Shown: in pieces, positions 51,270 to 63,944 of the stretch
Layout: each line of letters starts with the position of its first letter
How positions within the stretch are numbered: position 1 is the first letter of the stretch
DNA from: Daphnia carinata
Lineage: Eukaryota > Arthropoda > Branchiopoda > Diplostraca > Daphniidae
Length of the DNA: 64,000 nucleotides
Direction of reading: 5' to 3'
Assembly (NCBI RefSeq): GCF_022539665.2
Contig: NC_081337.1
Coordinates: forward strand, 9,400,679-9,464,678
Notes under the pieces: model-generated
Seen by the model: only the letters and a program-made list of their open reading frames with translations
What the model was told of the DNA's origin: nothing
Database searches by the model: none
Position numbers and translations under genes: made by a program

Positions 51270-51651
51270 GGGCTTATTTTGTCGGGCTTAAAATTTTTTC
51301 CTATTAAAAAATAATATCATTAAATATGGATAAATATATATGATTCTGATACAACATTAACCAAGGAACAAGAAATTGGAATTTGTTTTTAAGTAGAGTG
51401 TATAGTTTTTGAGTAATCTAAAATATAAAATTAGGCCCGAATCGAAACCATTACTAGCGCGCCAGTACGCGACAGCGCTAGCGTGACACATCAAACTTCT
51501 TTGATTATTCAAAAACCATAAACTCTACGCAAAATCAAATTTCATTTTCATGTTCCATGTTAAATTTTGAACAAGTTTCATATACAGTTATCTAGATCTA
51601 ATGATATTATTTTGTAATAGCAAAAAATTTTAAGCCCGACAAAAATAAGCC
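51270..51651. mobile_element. MITE-like fold-back element
   Basis: Ends 51270-51322 and 51599-51651 are inverted copies (GGCTTATTTTGTCGGGCTTA against TAAGCCCGACAAAAATAAGCC). Similarity continues inward with gaps (about 51365-51425 against 51505-51560), leaving a loop of about 80 bp. No transposase. I could not define target-site duplications, so the element class is open. Confidence 0.65.
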
Positions 51652-51657
51652 GGGCTT

Positions 51658-51807
51658 CTGTTTTTTACGGTTTATTCAAAAAGTATGAGCCTAATATAAA
51701 AATGTACCCGATTTTAGTGATCAGCGATCAATTTCGAATCGGAATAATGTATTTTTAAGTAAATCTAGAATTTGACGAAAATTGAAAAAGTGGGAAGGCT
51801 ATAGCCT
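51658..51807 (+). repeat. 150-bp direct repeat, right copy
   Basis: Gap-free match to 45948-46097 with about eight differences. It directly follows the fold-back element's right end. Confidence 0.9.
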
Positions 51808-51850
51808 TCTTACTTTTTCATTTTTGGCCAAATTTTAAATTTTGCTTAAC

Positions 51851-51930
51851 ACACATGATTGCGATGCAGAATGGAATGCTATTCATGAAAATAGGGTTTA
51901 TTTTTTAATAGGCCTTATAGTTTTTGAATT
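51851..51930 (+). repeat. 80-bp direct repeat, right copy
   Basis: See 51169-51249. This copy lies about 0.5 kb beyond the agrin 3' end. Confidence 0.85.
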
Positions 51931-52104
51931 ATCATCATTAAATATGGATAAATATATGATTCTGATACTTTAAAATAATTCCGATTTTCGTAAGCCTCCT
52001 TCAACTTTGGGTATAAATGAAGTGTTCGCAGGCAACAAAAATAAGATTATCCAAAATTATGTGTATTTCTACGAATTAGTATTGCCAACATGGCGTCCGA
52101 AAAA

Positions 52105-52110
52105 TTTATT
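52105..52110 (-). terminator. Candidate agrin poly(A) signal
   Basis: TTTATT on the plus strand (AATAAA on the transcript), about 310 nt past the agrin stop codon. The plus-strand open frame overlapping this interval is probably a shadow of the agrin 3' UTR. Confidence 0.4.
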
Positions 52111-52416
52111 CAGGCATATCATTATGAACCGTTCCTTCAAATGTAGGCAATTCAAACAGCCACCTGCATTGGATTGTTTGCCTACCTTTGTATACAAGGA
52201 AACATTGTTTTACAACACTTTGGCTGATGTAAGAAACGTCATGTCTGTACACTGTACAACGAAAAAAAAAAGTTTAGGGAAGTGGGAAAGAATTTTAAAC
52301 AGTACTGAGTTAGTTGATCGTGGTTGTCATTGCTTGCCGGTAGCGAGTTGTATTCCTTCTATTAACGCAGTAACTGGTACAAGTTACCTCTCCACTTCTT
52401 TAGCTTTCTCCGCAAA

Positions 52417-55400
52417 TCAGGTGGCTTCACAGTAGTGAAGAATGGCGTTGTCTCCATGACGATGCCAATCCAAATAATGTCGATCCACTTTGGCGTACTC
52501 CATACATCCGACAAATGCTTCATAATATGGGGAAGGCAAACCAGGTGGGAGTATTGAGCTGCCACCTGCACAAATTCGGCAATAACAATATATTTGAGGA
52601 AGACATTGACCCTTTACGTTAAAGATGTTTCATACCAATCCACAGTTTCCCATTACTATTCAGGATGGTGGCCCCTGGATCGGCCGTAACTCGGACAGCC
52701 TTCTCTCCATCGACAATGATGCTACCTAAACGTTTCTTACGCTCGACCACAGCCGTGTGCCAATGACCGTCGCTTATATTCACCTTTACGAAGCGATAAA
52801 CAACAGATTTATAGAATGCTATATTTCCAATGACTATGAATTTTGTCCATAAATTACCGTTGATCGTGCAGAAAGAAAAGAGGACTGTTTCCCAAATTAA
52901 AACTGAGTTCAACTCGCGAATGAACGATAGCTAAGGCAAAATAGTCGGCTTGCAGCGAATGGCCCCGGCTCAGCCACAAAATTAGCCCGTTTTCAGCTTC
53001 CGTTCGGAAACGTAACTCAAACCGATTGGACCGTTGGCTCTTACCACTAAGTAACGTAGACATCAGATTAACGAATCGCCGAAATATGCAGGCGTACATT
53101 GACCATAATGAACCTTTGTTTTCGCTTTTTTTTACCTCTCATTATTAAAAAAATGCCCAATGCCATCATAAATGATATCTAAAGCTTCGAGAGTAGTGTT
53201 AGTATCGTTAGTGTACTCGAAGAGCTCGTCAGAAGTATTGTTAGTCACCCACACATTTTGCGTTTTTGGTCGAGAATAGTTAGAGAAGTCCAGAGTTCTA
53301 GAAGAAAAACCTTTGGGCAATCAAAAACCGAAGAGGAAGAAGGACTACTAAGACAGAGAAAAAAAACTACCGACAAAAGCAATAAATGGCTTTAACTTAC
53401 ACATCTTTTAATTGGTTTGGATATTTTAGAAAAGTTTTTCCATCAAATTTGATTGGCCGAGTGATTTCCGCTGCGTCCGTGCCTAAACCATTGGAACGTT
53501 TTACTCATAATGTACTTGTGTGGGGTAACGACTGAAGAGTAAAATATCTGCATCTATACAAAAGAGTTCTTTTTACGTTTTTCGCAGCGTTTCCCGAGGA
53601 AACCGGTTTGACATTTGCAGATGTAGCTGGCCAGGAGTGGTTGACACACACCACCATTTTGGCAAGGCGATGACGAATCTCTGCTATTGACAGGATGAGC
53701 CGAAGTGCGGAACGATGACGGATGCGTGGCGAGCATATGACCGCAGGGTGGGCCTCTATAAACGGCCACATTTTGCTGCTCGGCCTCACTCTCCATCAGC
53801 TTCTCAAAAACTTCGCCATTAACGATAACTCTCTGAACAGCGCCTTGCAAATTGTCCAACTTGGGGACATCACGTGGCAATACCAAACTTGGTCTACAAG
53901 TTATGCATCATTAGCATTGATTTGTGCAAGCCAAGAGAAACGAGATGGTACCTTAGTCCTCCGATAAAGAGAGGAATGTCCAAATTTAACTCGGAAAGGG
54001 GACCCAAGGAACGACCATCGCTAGTGGCACCATCGTCTAAACGAATGCTAGCTTCTTTTCCTCGTCTGCTAACCAAGACGCGATGCCAATTGAACAGTTT
54101 AACTCGATCGGGAGAACTAAAGAAAACCGAATTTTACGTTAGTTATACATGGGCGTAGTTTTCTTTAATTATAATTTTGTGTCAATGGTTACGTGACGAT
54201 GCCGGCACCACTGCCTAGATCCCAACGGAACTGCACTCGGCCTCCAATAAGCGCCAGCCAGATGAAATCTCCACGACCGTTCTCGTCCCGTGCCGAATAG
54301 GCCAGCATGCCATCCGACGAACGACTGAGGAACCATACTTCCAAATCCAAATTTTGGCTCACTTGGAAGGAACGGGCCACTGATACATAACTGGACGCTG
54401 GCGTTGACGAATGAATGATATTGAATTCCGGTACAAGGATTTCGTGCTTCATCCCGTCATCTGCCAATCGAAAACAGAAGGAAAATTAGGTTAAAATCTC
54501 AGAATTTGCCCCAAGAAGAGGGTCTGAGAATAAATTACGCTGATCACAGAGAAATCCTTTCCTGCCGGGAGGACATTTGCACATAAAACGATTCTTCGAA
54601 CTGTTACAAGTTGAACCGTCAGCGCAAGGAGAGCTGGCGCAGAGATCGAGTGCACTCTCACACGTTAACCCTAAACAAAAATGTAGAATTTAATTAAATT
54701 GTAGTAAAACATGCCCCATAAAGTGAAAAAAAAAATAGTTCCGTTTATTAAGAATGTTAGGGATGTTATTATGATTACCAGTGAATTGCGGTCGACAGAC
54801 GCATGTGAAGTTGTCGCCCGTTTTCCAAACACACGTACCCCCGTTTGCGCATGGCGTTTTCCAGCAAGGGTTTTCCCCGCATTGTGTTATACCGTTCATC
54901 TTCACTACAGTCGATACTGACGATTTGCTCACCCCCTCAATCGTATTGCCTCGTCGTTTGTTTTCCTCAAATTGACGGTTCCTTCGCGACACTTTACGGC
55001 CTTCGGGAGGCACACGGAAAATCACCGAGCGACGTCCAATTTTCACGCGACGCATGCAGCCTACGAAACCCGACGCTGTCCCAATTCGATCGTATGTTCT
55101 GCAAATAAATGTGAGTTAATAAACCATCAGCAATGATGTCTATACTAGGAGAATGGTGAATATAAAGCTTATACCTGGCCGTCGCTAGATGGGAAGGTAC
55201 GGCACCTAGAAACGAGTTCGTGTCCAAATCGAGGGTAGAATGTTCTCCAGGTGACGTAGTGGCTACATCTTCATCATCGTCCAGACGTAGCCAACCATCT
55301 TGTCTGTAACGCTGAGCCACTACACGATGCCATTGACCCAAGCGTATTGGTTGCAGGGAACGAAGTACTATAGGGCCGTTTCCAAGATTGAAACGCAATT

Positions 55401-58400
55401 CGACATGGCTATAATGAATAAAACCAAGAAGATAAGCTTAAATTGTAAAAAAAAAAAGCAATTAAGCAATCTAATGTATCATTCGTTACCCTGCTATGAT
55501 AGCCAGCGAGATGTAATCAGCGTCGAAATCTTTCCTCTGCTGCGCGTACAACAGTATTCCGTCCGTCAAAAGACTCTTGAATTCAATTTCCATAGCGAAT
55601 TTATCGTGAGCTTTCATTTTCTTCAGTTCGACGAACGACTGACCATGGAACGCAGGTGTTTCAGCCGGAACGATCTCTTCGTCTGAATTTTTGAGACGGA
55701 TTAGTGATACACCTCAAGGCACACGGTAAGGTGAGTTTGATTGTTCACCTGATTGAGAAAGAGCGCGCTCGCAGAGCGATCCCGTTCGTTCAGCTGGACA
55801 AATACAAACAAAAGATTCCATGCCGAGTGGTTGGCAGGTCCCACCTCCCAAACATGGGAAAGAACTACAAGATGATAATCTTGTAGGTCCGTATTCTTCT
55901 GATCCAGAAGTTAACGCAATATTTGCTGCATTTAAGAGAACACCAACAGGTCAAACGTTAGCAAGAAAGTAAAAATAAATGGGAGCACAACCTACCGACG
56001 CAAGATTTACGATCCGAGTCTTGGGCGAATCCGTCCGAGCAACCGCATACACCAAATAGGCAGCCGCTGTTTGCAACAGATTTGCATTGGCTATCGTCAG
56101 TGCAAGATTCACCTAGGAATCCTCGGACATGGACGCTACTCGCCGTCGGTCTCCAGACGGGCTGTGTGAATCCGTAGTACTCATTTGCCTGTTGCGATCC
56201 GACTTGACTGAGCGAGACAATGTCTCGGCGACCCCAGTCGAGTAGAGCAACGTCCGTTTCTTGGACGTGTCGAGTGGCCTTGGAGACGGCCGCTTCGGAC
56301 TCGGCCACGAGTGGTGACATTCCGGCAGAAGTGTTGATAATATCATCGGAGCAAGGGCCCTCGTAGGCCATGGCCACGTTTAATTGCTTGCGGCAGGCGG
56401 CCAAACGAAGGTCGCATTCAGAGCCATAACTAACGCCGTCGGAGCCGCAAACCGTCTGCTCAGCGCTGCTGGCCACCGGACAGTCCATCGGGCAGACGCA
56501 AACGGCCTGGCCCTGAAGGTCTTGACAGATGGCGCCGAAACGGCAAGTTAAATCGGAGCAATGTCGCGATTCGCTCTCCAAAGCGTCGTCGGAATCGCTT
56601 CCTGCACCGCCGTTACCACCGTATCCCCCGCATCCACCAGGCACTTTATCTACCAGTTGTCCGTCGTGGCAGCGATCACATTTTAGGCCAACGACATTAG
56701 CTCGACAGACGCAACGACCCGTCATTTGTTCACAGTCGGCACGGATCGATCCCAGTCGATGGCAATCACAAGCTGAAAAGTAGCAAAGAGTGCGTAAATA
56801 ACTAATGAGAGAGCTTGCTCACGGATTAAAGGATAAACAAGTGAAACAGCTGAACGGATGAAAACATTCTGCTTTAAAATGCCGACATATCCAAGAGTTT
56901 TGTTACGAACGCGGAGCTACTGTTCTTTTACTTTTCTCTTTGTTGATTCCATTAAATATTTAAACCCAATCCGCTTGTAGTGCCCTGACATGCAACATCC
57001 AAAATTGAGGTCGCCATTGGCAAAGAAATTATAAGTAGCTTGACGTCGTTCTCGTGGACGAGGGTACTTACGTTCGCAGCCATTGGCGTTTTTTCCAACA
57101 GAGTGGATACCCCAGTACCCCGAGAGACATCGATCGCAACTCCTGCCTCCTACACCAGCAAGGCATCGACACTGTAATGTCACCGGATCGCAAGCACCAT
57201 CCACAGACCCTGTAAATGACGATGACGTGAATGGAATAATAAGCACCAATCGCCCAAAGATATGGAAAATCAAATGAATAAATCAGTAATTTGGAGAGGG
57301 AGGGGGGGAGGAACAAGAAACGCTGTACCTTGCTTGTTGCAGTGGCATTTTCGAGGAGCAGAGTTGTGAGATGGCGATGACATGGAACTAGACGAGTCAT
57401 GATAGTCCGAAGCGGCCAGGATGAGATCGGCCGGGGGAGTTGGGCAGGGTCCTGTGTGAAGTACTTTCAGCACAAGGCCGTGATCGCATGCTGCACGTTG
57501 CATGTGACATTCGGTCAAGTAGGTGCGCCCGTCACTGGCACAAATTCCTAAATCGCCAACCCTCTGAGAATCTGGCGGTTCAATAGGTGATGGGCAGTTG
57601 GTCGGGCATACGCAGATGCCGTCCTCGCATCGAGCATCATATTCGCAGCGCACCTTTTTACACAAGTCTAATTTGTTTTAGGAAAAAAGGGACACATGTT
57701 ACTTTCATCTGACATCCATGTTCCCATCGTTAGAACAAACCGCAATCGCCTTTCGAAGCTACGACGATGAACTGTTGATTACGACAGGCAGCCAGCTTCA
57801 GCTCGCACTCGTTACGATACGTGATGCCGTCTGTACCGCAGACTTCAGCGTTAGCCAACTGTAATGGAAAAAACGTAAAATTATCAAGATAAAGGAACAT
57901 CATGAATAGCTTTCTAACAAAGTACCTTGCCGCATGCTTTGGGACAGACACATTCAGCTCGGCCCAGTTCGTCTGTTTCACATGTGGCGTAAAAGTCACA
58001 TCGCTTCTTGTCGCATCCATCTGCAAGGGATAATTTTGAAACAAAAACTCTGTGAAGGGGTAGATGATTCTATGCGAGAAGAAGGTCATCAGTTGTAAAA
58101 TGTGCGGCATAGATAAACTATATCGTCATAGAAGCGAGGGACGTCAGTATTCTTTAACGCAACAAAAAAAACTTTCAAAAGAAATCCAGTTCAGCGTAAT
58201 TTTTTGTTCGAACGTTAAGTGAGCATACGTGCTTTGTGAACTTCAAATAAAAACCACGTATGTGAAGAACAGTGTTCTCTTGCAGAATCATTTGGTCTGG
58301 TGCAGGAATTTTCTAGCGTTTGTATTCTAACCTCCGCAATTATCTTAATTTCTCAAAGGTTATGTTCAGTTAGTTAGCTGTGGCGCTTTACTATAGAGTT

Positions 58401-58798
58401 GTGCAATCTTATGCCATGACAAGTAACGTAGAGCTTTCACGAATGCACGTCAACGAGTACTTTGAAGGTGTCGTTACCTGTTTCTTTTGTGTCATCAATC
58501 AAATCTGCAGCGTGAGCGTCAAATACGAAAAGAATTTGTTAGAAGAGCCTTGACAACATGAAAACAGTCAAAGAGATACGTAGTTTTCATTCAACTAAAT
58601 TTTGAAAAAATAACTGACGATTGGGATGTTTTCGTACGGTATATAAGCACCATCAAAATTTTTCTTTTTTGTTTAGAAGGTACTATAAAGAACAAAGAGT
58701 CCAATTAGCGGCCTCAGAATGAGCTCTCTTTAATTCTGCATAGCTATATGCTGCAGGAACGTACTTACGACATTAATAATATATTATTAGTTTTTTTC

Positions 58799-58833
<35 letters not shown>

Positions 58834-61800
58834 TTACTGCAAAGGCCTTTGTAGACGACGGAGAGGCTCTTGTTGTGGCGGCACGACTCGTAGCGAAGAC
58901 GGCACGGATTGGTGTAGGTAACGCCGTCTGTGCCGCAAACGGGATCCCACTCTCCGCCGCATAGTGGGCAGTGGCAACTCGGCTGACCTGACGCAGTTTC
59001 GACGCAATATCCTCCCGTTGGACAACGAAAATGGTTGCACGCCTCCGAAGAGCCTGAAAAAGGGACACGGAAAAAAAAACAAGTTTAATCCAGTTAACTC
59101 CCTCGCTATATTTCTCCCTTCCACAATGCTGTTTCCGCTGCAAGAGATTACAATCCTAAAATAGAATGGGAGAGTTCCCTTACGTTCGCTTCCCCATTGT
59201 CCGCGTCTTTTTTGTTGTTCAAGAAAGAAAATCAAAAGCAAAACAAAACCAACAGCTTATCCCAAGTGAAAGGCTGGCGTGCCGTGGAGCGCATAATGGC
59301 ATTCCCGTTACAAAATGGAGATTTAGCCAACAAATAAACGTAAAACCACCCACTTTTTTCTTTTTTTTTTTTTAGCAAAATGAGCAATAAAAAGTATTTG
59401 CGTAGGACAATGCAGTCAAAATCCGCAGATAAGTAAGCGCTTTACATTCTTAGCTATCATTACAGCAAAATTTGACTAAACCGCAAAATCGAGAACAATA
59501 AAGGTGACCAGGTGAATGCGTGAGAAGAATGAACTTACCGCAAACTCCTTCGTATAATAACGTGATATTCCGCTTCTTGAGGCAGGATTCGCGCTGGAGC
59601 TCGCAAGTTGATGAATAAGTCATTTCATCCGAGCCGCAAACTGGCCGATGGATTGGCGGGCAGGGTCCCACACACAGGCATTGCGGCATTCCTTTTTCAT
59701 CCACTTGGCATTCCTCGTCGGCTTCGCAACCGGCCTTACTACACGGATGCACACCTGCAGTATATATCGTGAGGGAATGAACCCACATAGAAAATAAAAA
59801 GGCAGAAAAACAAATATGTCCCATCGACGATAACGATGGTATACGAGCAAGACATATTCGTTCGGGAAAGGAAGGTTCGTCTACGAAATGAGCAAAAATT
59901 AAGTCACGAATAGCAGGCCCAAAACGGAAAGAATGGAAAGGTAATCGCTGTCGTGTACGGCACGAGAATTTTGGGTTCTACGGCCTAATCCGATTGGGAA
60001 ACTTTGTCTCGTTTTTAAGAAAATGGGGATTCCTGTGTCGCATCTTCAATTTGGATGGCAAACAGGATTACAGAATTCGGAGATCGCGTGCATACACCAG
60101 ATCGGGTGCGCTACGATGTCCGCGTTTTGTTTCGTGTTCTTTGGTTTTCTTGCCGTCACAAACAAGACAAAACGTCACGGGAACCAAAAGATAAATAGGC
60201 GGACCCCTTCACCCTAACACGCCACAAGGAACGCGACTTTTCTTTCGGTTTTACTTCAAAAAAAAAAAGAAGAAAGATCCATGCACCTGCAAAATCACTA
60301 GAACCTCAAGGTATGCAAGAACTTATGGTTCTCTATGCCAACACTTTGCCCCACTAAAGACAACACCGTTGGTCCAACAATAACACTAGTGTTTGGTATC
60401 ATCATTGAATGAAAGAGATGTTCATACCGGATTCACACAGACCCTTATAAAGGATCCGCAGTTGTCGCTGGGAACGGCACGCTTCCTGCATCAGGTGACA
60501 TTGAGAGCTGTAACTCCGTCCGTCCGATCCGCACACAGGCTGGAAATCGGAAGGACAAGTATCGCCGCAACGACAATGAGCTTTTCTCTCCGAATCCAGA
60601 ACGCAAACGGATGTTGATAGGCATTCAACCGAGGCGCAAGGATCTGATAGGAATTTAAAAAAAAAAAAAAGATGTCTTCATGAAATCCGCATGGTATGGT
60701 AGATTACACTGCTCAATTATTTGAAGTCAGAAAAAAAAAAAATAAACTAGCGACTTTACCACAAGCTCCTTGAAATTTGACGTCAATCCTTCGGTTTGCC
60801 ATGCAAGAGCTTTTGTGCAGTTCACACATGTTTGGATAATCTTTACCATCTGCGCCACAGACTGGCCGCGAACCGACGCTGTCACCATAGCTTGAGCATC
60901 TAGAACCCATCAAAGATATACAGATTACGATATCAGGCAACTCAGTGTTATGGTAACAAAAGAACAGGGAGAAACAAAAAGCATAAGACTGGATACATAT
61001 GCGAACACAGTTACCATCGAACATTACTGAACTAATAACGAGCATGTGGGTGGTTGTTGAAAGAAGATAATTCCTGTCTATAAGTAATGCTTCCGTTGTG
61101 GATGAAAAGCTGTATTTAAAAATTCGATGAATTCATAAAAGAAAATTTATGACATCTTAGTACGGATGAGTAGTGGGAAAAGATTGTTCGAAGGGATCTT
61201 GAATGATTTGAATTTAACGCATGCACGCTGTGTAGGTCTGTCAAAGTTGTAGGTAGAGGCCGGGATAAAATTCATTGGGAGTTCATCCATCCAATACGAG
61301 AGTTCAAAAGGATCGATGGTAACGTGAAAAAGTAAAGGTGCGTCTGCCCGGCTTAGGGGCACCGATCAATAAGCATGTACTAGCCCAGCTGCCTCCTTTC
61401 TTCCAACTTTATTTTTTCTTTTTCTCATGCTTCGATCCAAACATCAACCGGTTATGACGCGTTATTTTCCAAAACGAATAATCACGCGGATGGTGCTGTT
61501 TGGTGCTATATCAAACCGTGATTCCGTTTTGTACAATCTAATTTAAATTGCTATCGTACATTTACAATGCGACTAGGCGGACCCACCGCGTTGACGGACG
61601 TTGTGCTTTTTTGTTCACTTCCTTTTTTTTTTTTTAGGACGTTGAGTTTGAGGGAACGACGGTCGATTGACAGGAAAGGAAACGTGGATAGCCGCCCTAC
61701 GTTTTAATGTCACTATTTGGACTAGCGGAGGCCCCACCTACGGGACTTATCCATATCCAAGCCATGTCTACTTCCCCCATCGGAATAGACTGCATGCCGC

Positions 61801-63944
61801 ATATAGTACGTACGGCTGCCATCCTTTGCAAACGACGATGTGGTTAAACCGTTTGGCGGAGAAACAGCAAGGAAAACTAGCACGACTACGTGACTCCTAT
61901 ATATGACGGAATACGAATGCCCTCTCCCGCCCCCAACATATAAAAAAAAAAAACAAGTTTTATTGACTTGATGCAGTGTTGCTGAGGAAACACGGTGGGG
62001 CGTGAAATAACAAGGAAATTCCTGTTCTTCGCCAAATTTTGTTTTCTCAAAAACGAACTTTGATCTTTGGATACCAGTCAGTCAAGTGGAGATGATGGGA
62101 TTACATGGGCTTCCTATTTTAGCCCACCCGTTATTCAGCGCTATGAAAGAGCAAACCGGATAAGAGGAAATATACCCACCTACGATCTTAAAGAGAACGC
62201 ACAGAACGAGTTTACTACAAGGGGAACACAAAATGACGGCTTAAACATGTTAATTCAGTGCCACCCCTCCCGGCCTGTGCACTTCTGTTGCTTTTTCCTT
62301 AATCTCGAAATAGAGAGAACACTGTATCGAATACCGTTTGGGGCGTTTGGGACATTCCGCCCCCGTAGGCTGCGTTGTTCGACTTTCATACCAACGTATT
62401 ATCGATTCATCGCAACGTAATCAAACATGGGATATGTCAGGATAAACGAACGACGCGTTTGTTAATCTTTCCGTTTTTTGTTCTTCGCGATGGTCTCAGG
62501 GAGGAGTTGAAGAAAAACGAGGAAAAGGATACGTAATCTCAAAAACATTTCCCTTCCGCTTGGGCATATCAAACTAGCGCTAGGCCATCAAAGCATCTCC
62601 GCTGTCGAATTGGATCGATCTTCGTGTTGATACGCGTAGCAACGTTGATGTGACATTAGCAGATTTTTTCAAAAACATTATTTCAAGGATAAACGCTATA
62701 GGGCAATATGGACGAAAAAAGGGAAGACTTCACCGTATCAAACATAAAGACATGGAAACTGAAAAAGATTTTTGTCTTCTTTAGTCTTTCATCTCATCTC
62801 CCTTTTGGCGAAATGAAAGATGCTACACGATTTGAGGAAGACAACGCGATGCCGGTGCGATTTGAAATAAACGTAAGCCAAAATGTCGACACTCGAGAGA
62901 TTCTTCGTCTTGCTGGAGGAAGTGTACATGCCGTAGTACTTTGTTTATGTGAACGGAAACAAGACAAAACGGATTTCAGATATCTTCCGGAACTCTCTTG
63001 CTTCCATCAGGAAGTTTGCGTAACGGTGGTTGTTAACGAAGTGTGAAACAAAAGAAGCAAATGGTTTTTGATTTCACAAGAACTGATAGCACAACGAGAC
63101 AAAACACACCTATACCGCAGCCCACAGACTGTTTTGATTATTGGTTTGTTTTGTTGCTACTTGTTTTTTTCCTTTTTCTTCATTTCTTACTTTTCTTCTT
63201 TTTTTTTTTAATAACCACTCAATGCAATTGCGTCTACCACTAAACTTGATTCAAAGTAATGGTGCTTCACGAGGATGGTGCGCTGCGGTAAAGGAAGCTC
63301 TACTACGACAATTGATAGTTTTCCCCATCGCCAAACGGGGATTTCGCATGAATTGTTTTCATTGGTTACCACGCAAAAAAAAAAATCTATTCTGTGTTAT
63401 AGTCCGGATCAAATTTGCACGGCGTCATCGTGAGGGATGAGCTGTATTACATAACACAACGGGTCTTTTGTCCTTCCATTCGAGATAGAAAAACCATTTT
63501 TGACGTTAGAAAAAGAAAATGTTGGATCCAGAAAATTTAAGCGCTGGCAAAATAAAAGATGAATTTAAATACTGTTGATAACAAAAGCTAAGGCAAAATG
63601 TACACTTATGGATATTAATCGATCTGTTCCTGGAAGCCGGCTAAATGCTATTGTTAAGCCCGTGTACGGCATGGATGACAGAAAGCAAAACAATCGTGTG
63701 CCACGTTACAATGTACAGTATAATTGGACCCCGATGGCATTGGCACCGCCACACCGTTGTTTGGCTTTCTTAAGTGCAATCAAAGCTCGTCAAATCAACG
63801 AAGAGTAAATCCGAAAATGAAGACGTGAAAACAGAATGACTTACTTGGTAGGGCATTGGCAGGTGGCGGAACTGGCGTCGGGGGCGGCGATGCATTTGGC
63901 TCCCGGTGGGCACTTGAGGTCGACGCAAGGATCTGGTTTGTCTG
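52417..63944 (-). CDS. AGRN: Agrin, C-terminal 1575 residues; 5' part lies beyond the window
   Basis: Minus-strand exons, 5' to 3': 63845-63944, 60760-60899, 60428-60643, 59539-59754, 58838-59053, 58478-58504 (microexon), 57926-58020, 57741-57858, 57329-57667, 57072-57209, 55996-56772, 55490-55682, 55175-55408, 54779-55098, 54539-54670, 54193-54460, 53952-54116, 53577-53893, 53401-53482, 53136-53297, 52858-53046, 52636-52772, 52417-52565 (stop TGA). All phases agree. Module order: six follistatin/Kazal units (VCGADGKDYPNMC, VCGSDGRSYSSQC, VCGSDEMTYSSTC, VCGTDGVTYTNPC, VCGTDGITYRNEC, ICASDGRTYLTEC), two laminin-EGFs, another Kazal unit, an EB/EGF-like Cys cluster, LamG1, two EGFs, LamG2, one EGF, LamG3. 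The end is YYEAFVGCMEYAKVDRHYLD plus CEAT. This is agrin's order with no SEA domain: only about 70 residues lie where SEA should be. Agrin is a secreted basement-membrane proteoglycan. The 52772 acceptor is the least certain junction. Confidence 0.93.
53136..53297 (-). other. AGRN: 54-codon phase-symmetric exon inside agrin LamG3
   Basis: An exon of 162 nt (phase 2 to phase 2) inserted between the first LamG3 strand (IKFDGKTFLKY) and the core (SNRFELRFRTEAENG). It is Asn/Thr-rich with about five N-glycosylation sequons (NYS, NNT, NTS, NDT, NTT) and acidic residues. Skipping it joins GT to T (Val) and restores the usual domain spacing. Confidence 0.75.
58478..58504 (-). other. AGRN: 27-nt phase-symmetric microexon candidate in agrin
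   Basis: On the minus strand GCAG precedes and GTAACG follows a 27-nt segment encoding NLIDDTKET in the agrin frame (phase 1 to phase 1). Including or skipping it leaves the reading frame intact. It falls between two Kazal modules. Its upstream pyrimidine tract is weak, so it may be a chance match or a regulated exon. Confidence 0.5.
58797..58830. repeat. Poly(T) run in agrin intron
   Basis: Over 30 T just past the donor of the exon 58838-59053 (poly-A in transcript sense). Simple-sequence DNA prone to length variation. Confidence 0.9.
60900..63844 (-). other. Long agrin intron
   Basis: 2.9 kb between the exon ending in CQCPTK and the next Kazal half. It splits a follistatin module after its first EGF-like half. 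No additional phased exon or RNA gene was found in it. The frames on both strands are short and low-complexity. Confidence 0.65.

Noticed and set aside
52007-52435. 142-codon plus-strand frame over the agrin 3' end
   Set aside because: Opens with TTG and overlaps the last agrin exon and its 3' UTR on the other strand. An ATG in another frame (MASEKFIQAYHYEPFLQM) stops after 18 codons.
52773-52781. Alternative acceptor adding V-N-I-S to agrin LamG3 (TAAAG before GTG at 52781)
   Set aside because: It fits LamG sequence taste but breaks phase with the preceding donor and gives an immediate stop; the acceptor at 52772 keeps the frame.
58829-59241. Two overlapping minus-strand frames of 104 and 135 codons
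   Set aside because: They are out-of-frame shadows of the agrin Kazal exon 58838-59053.
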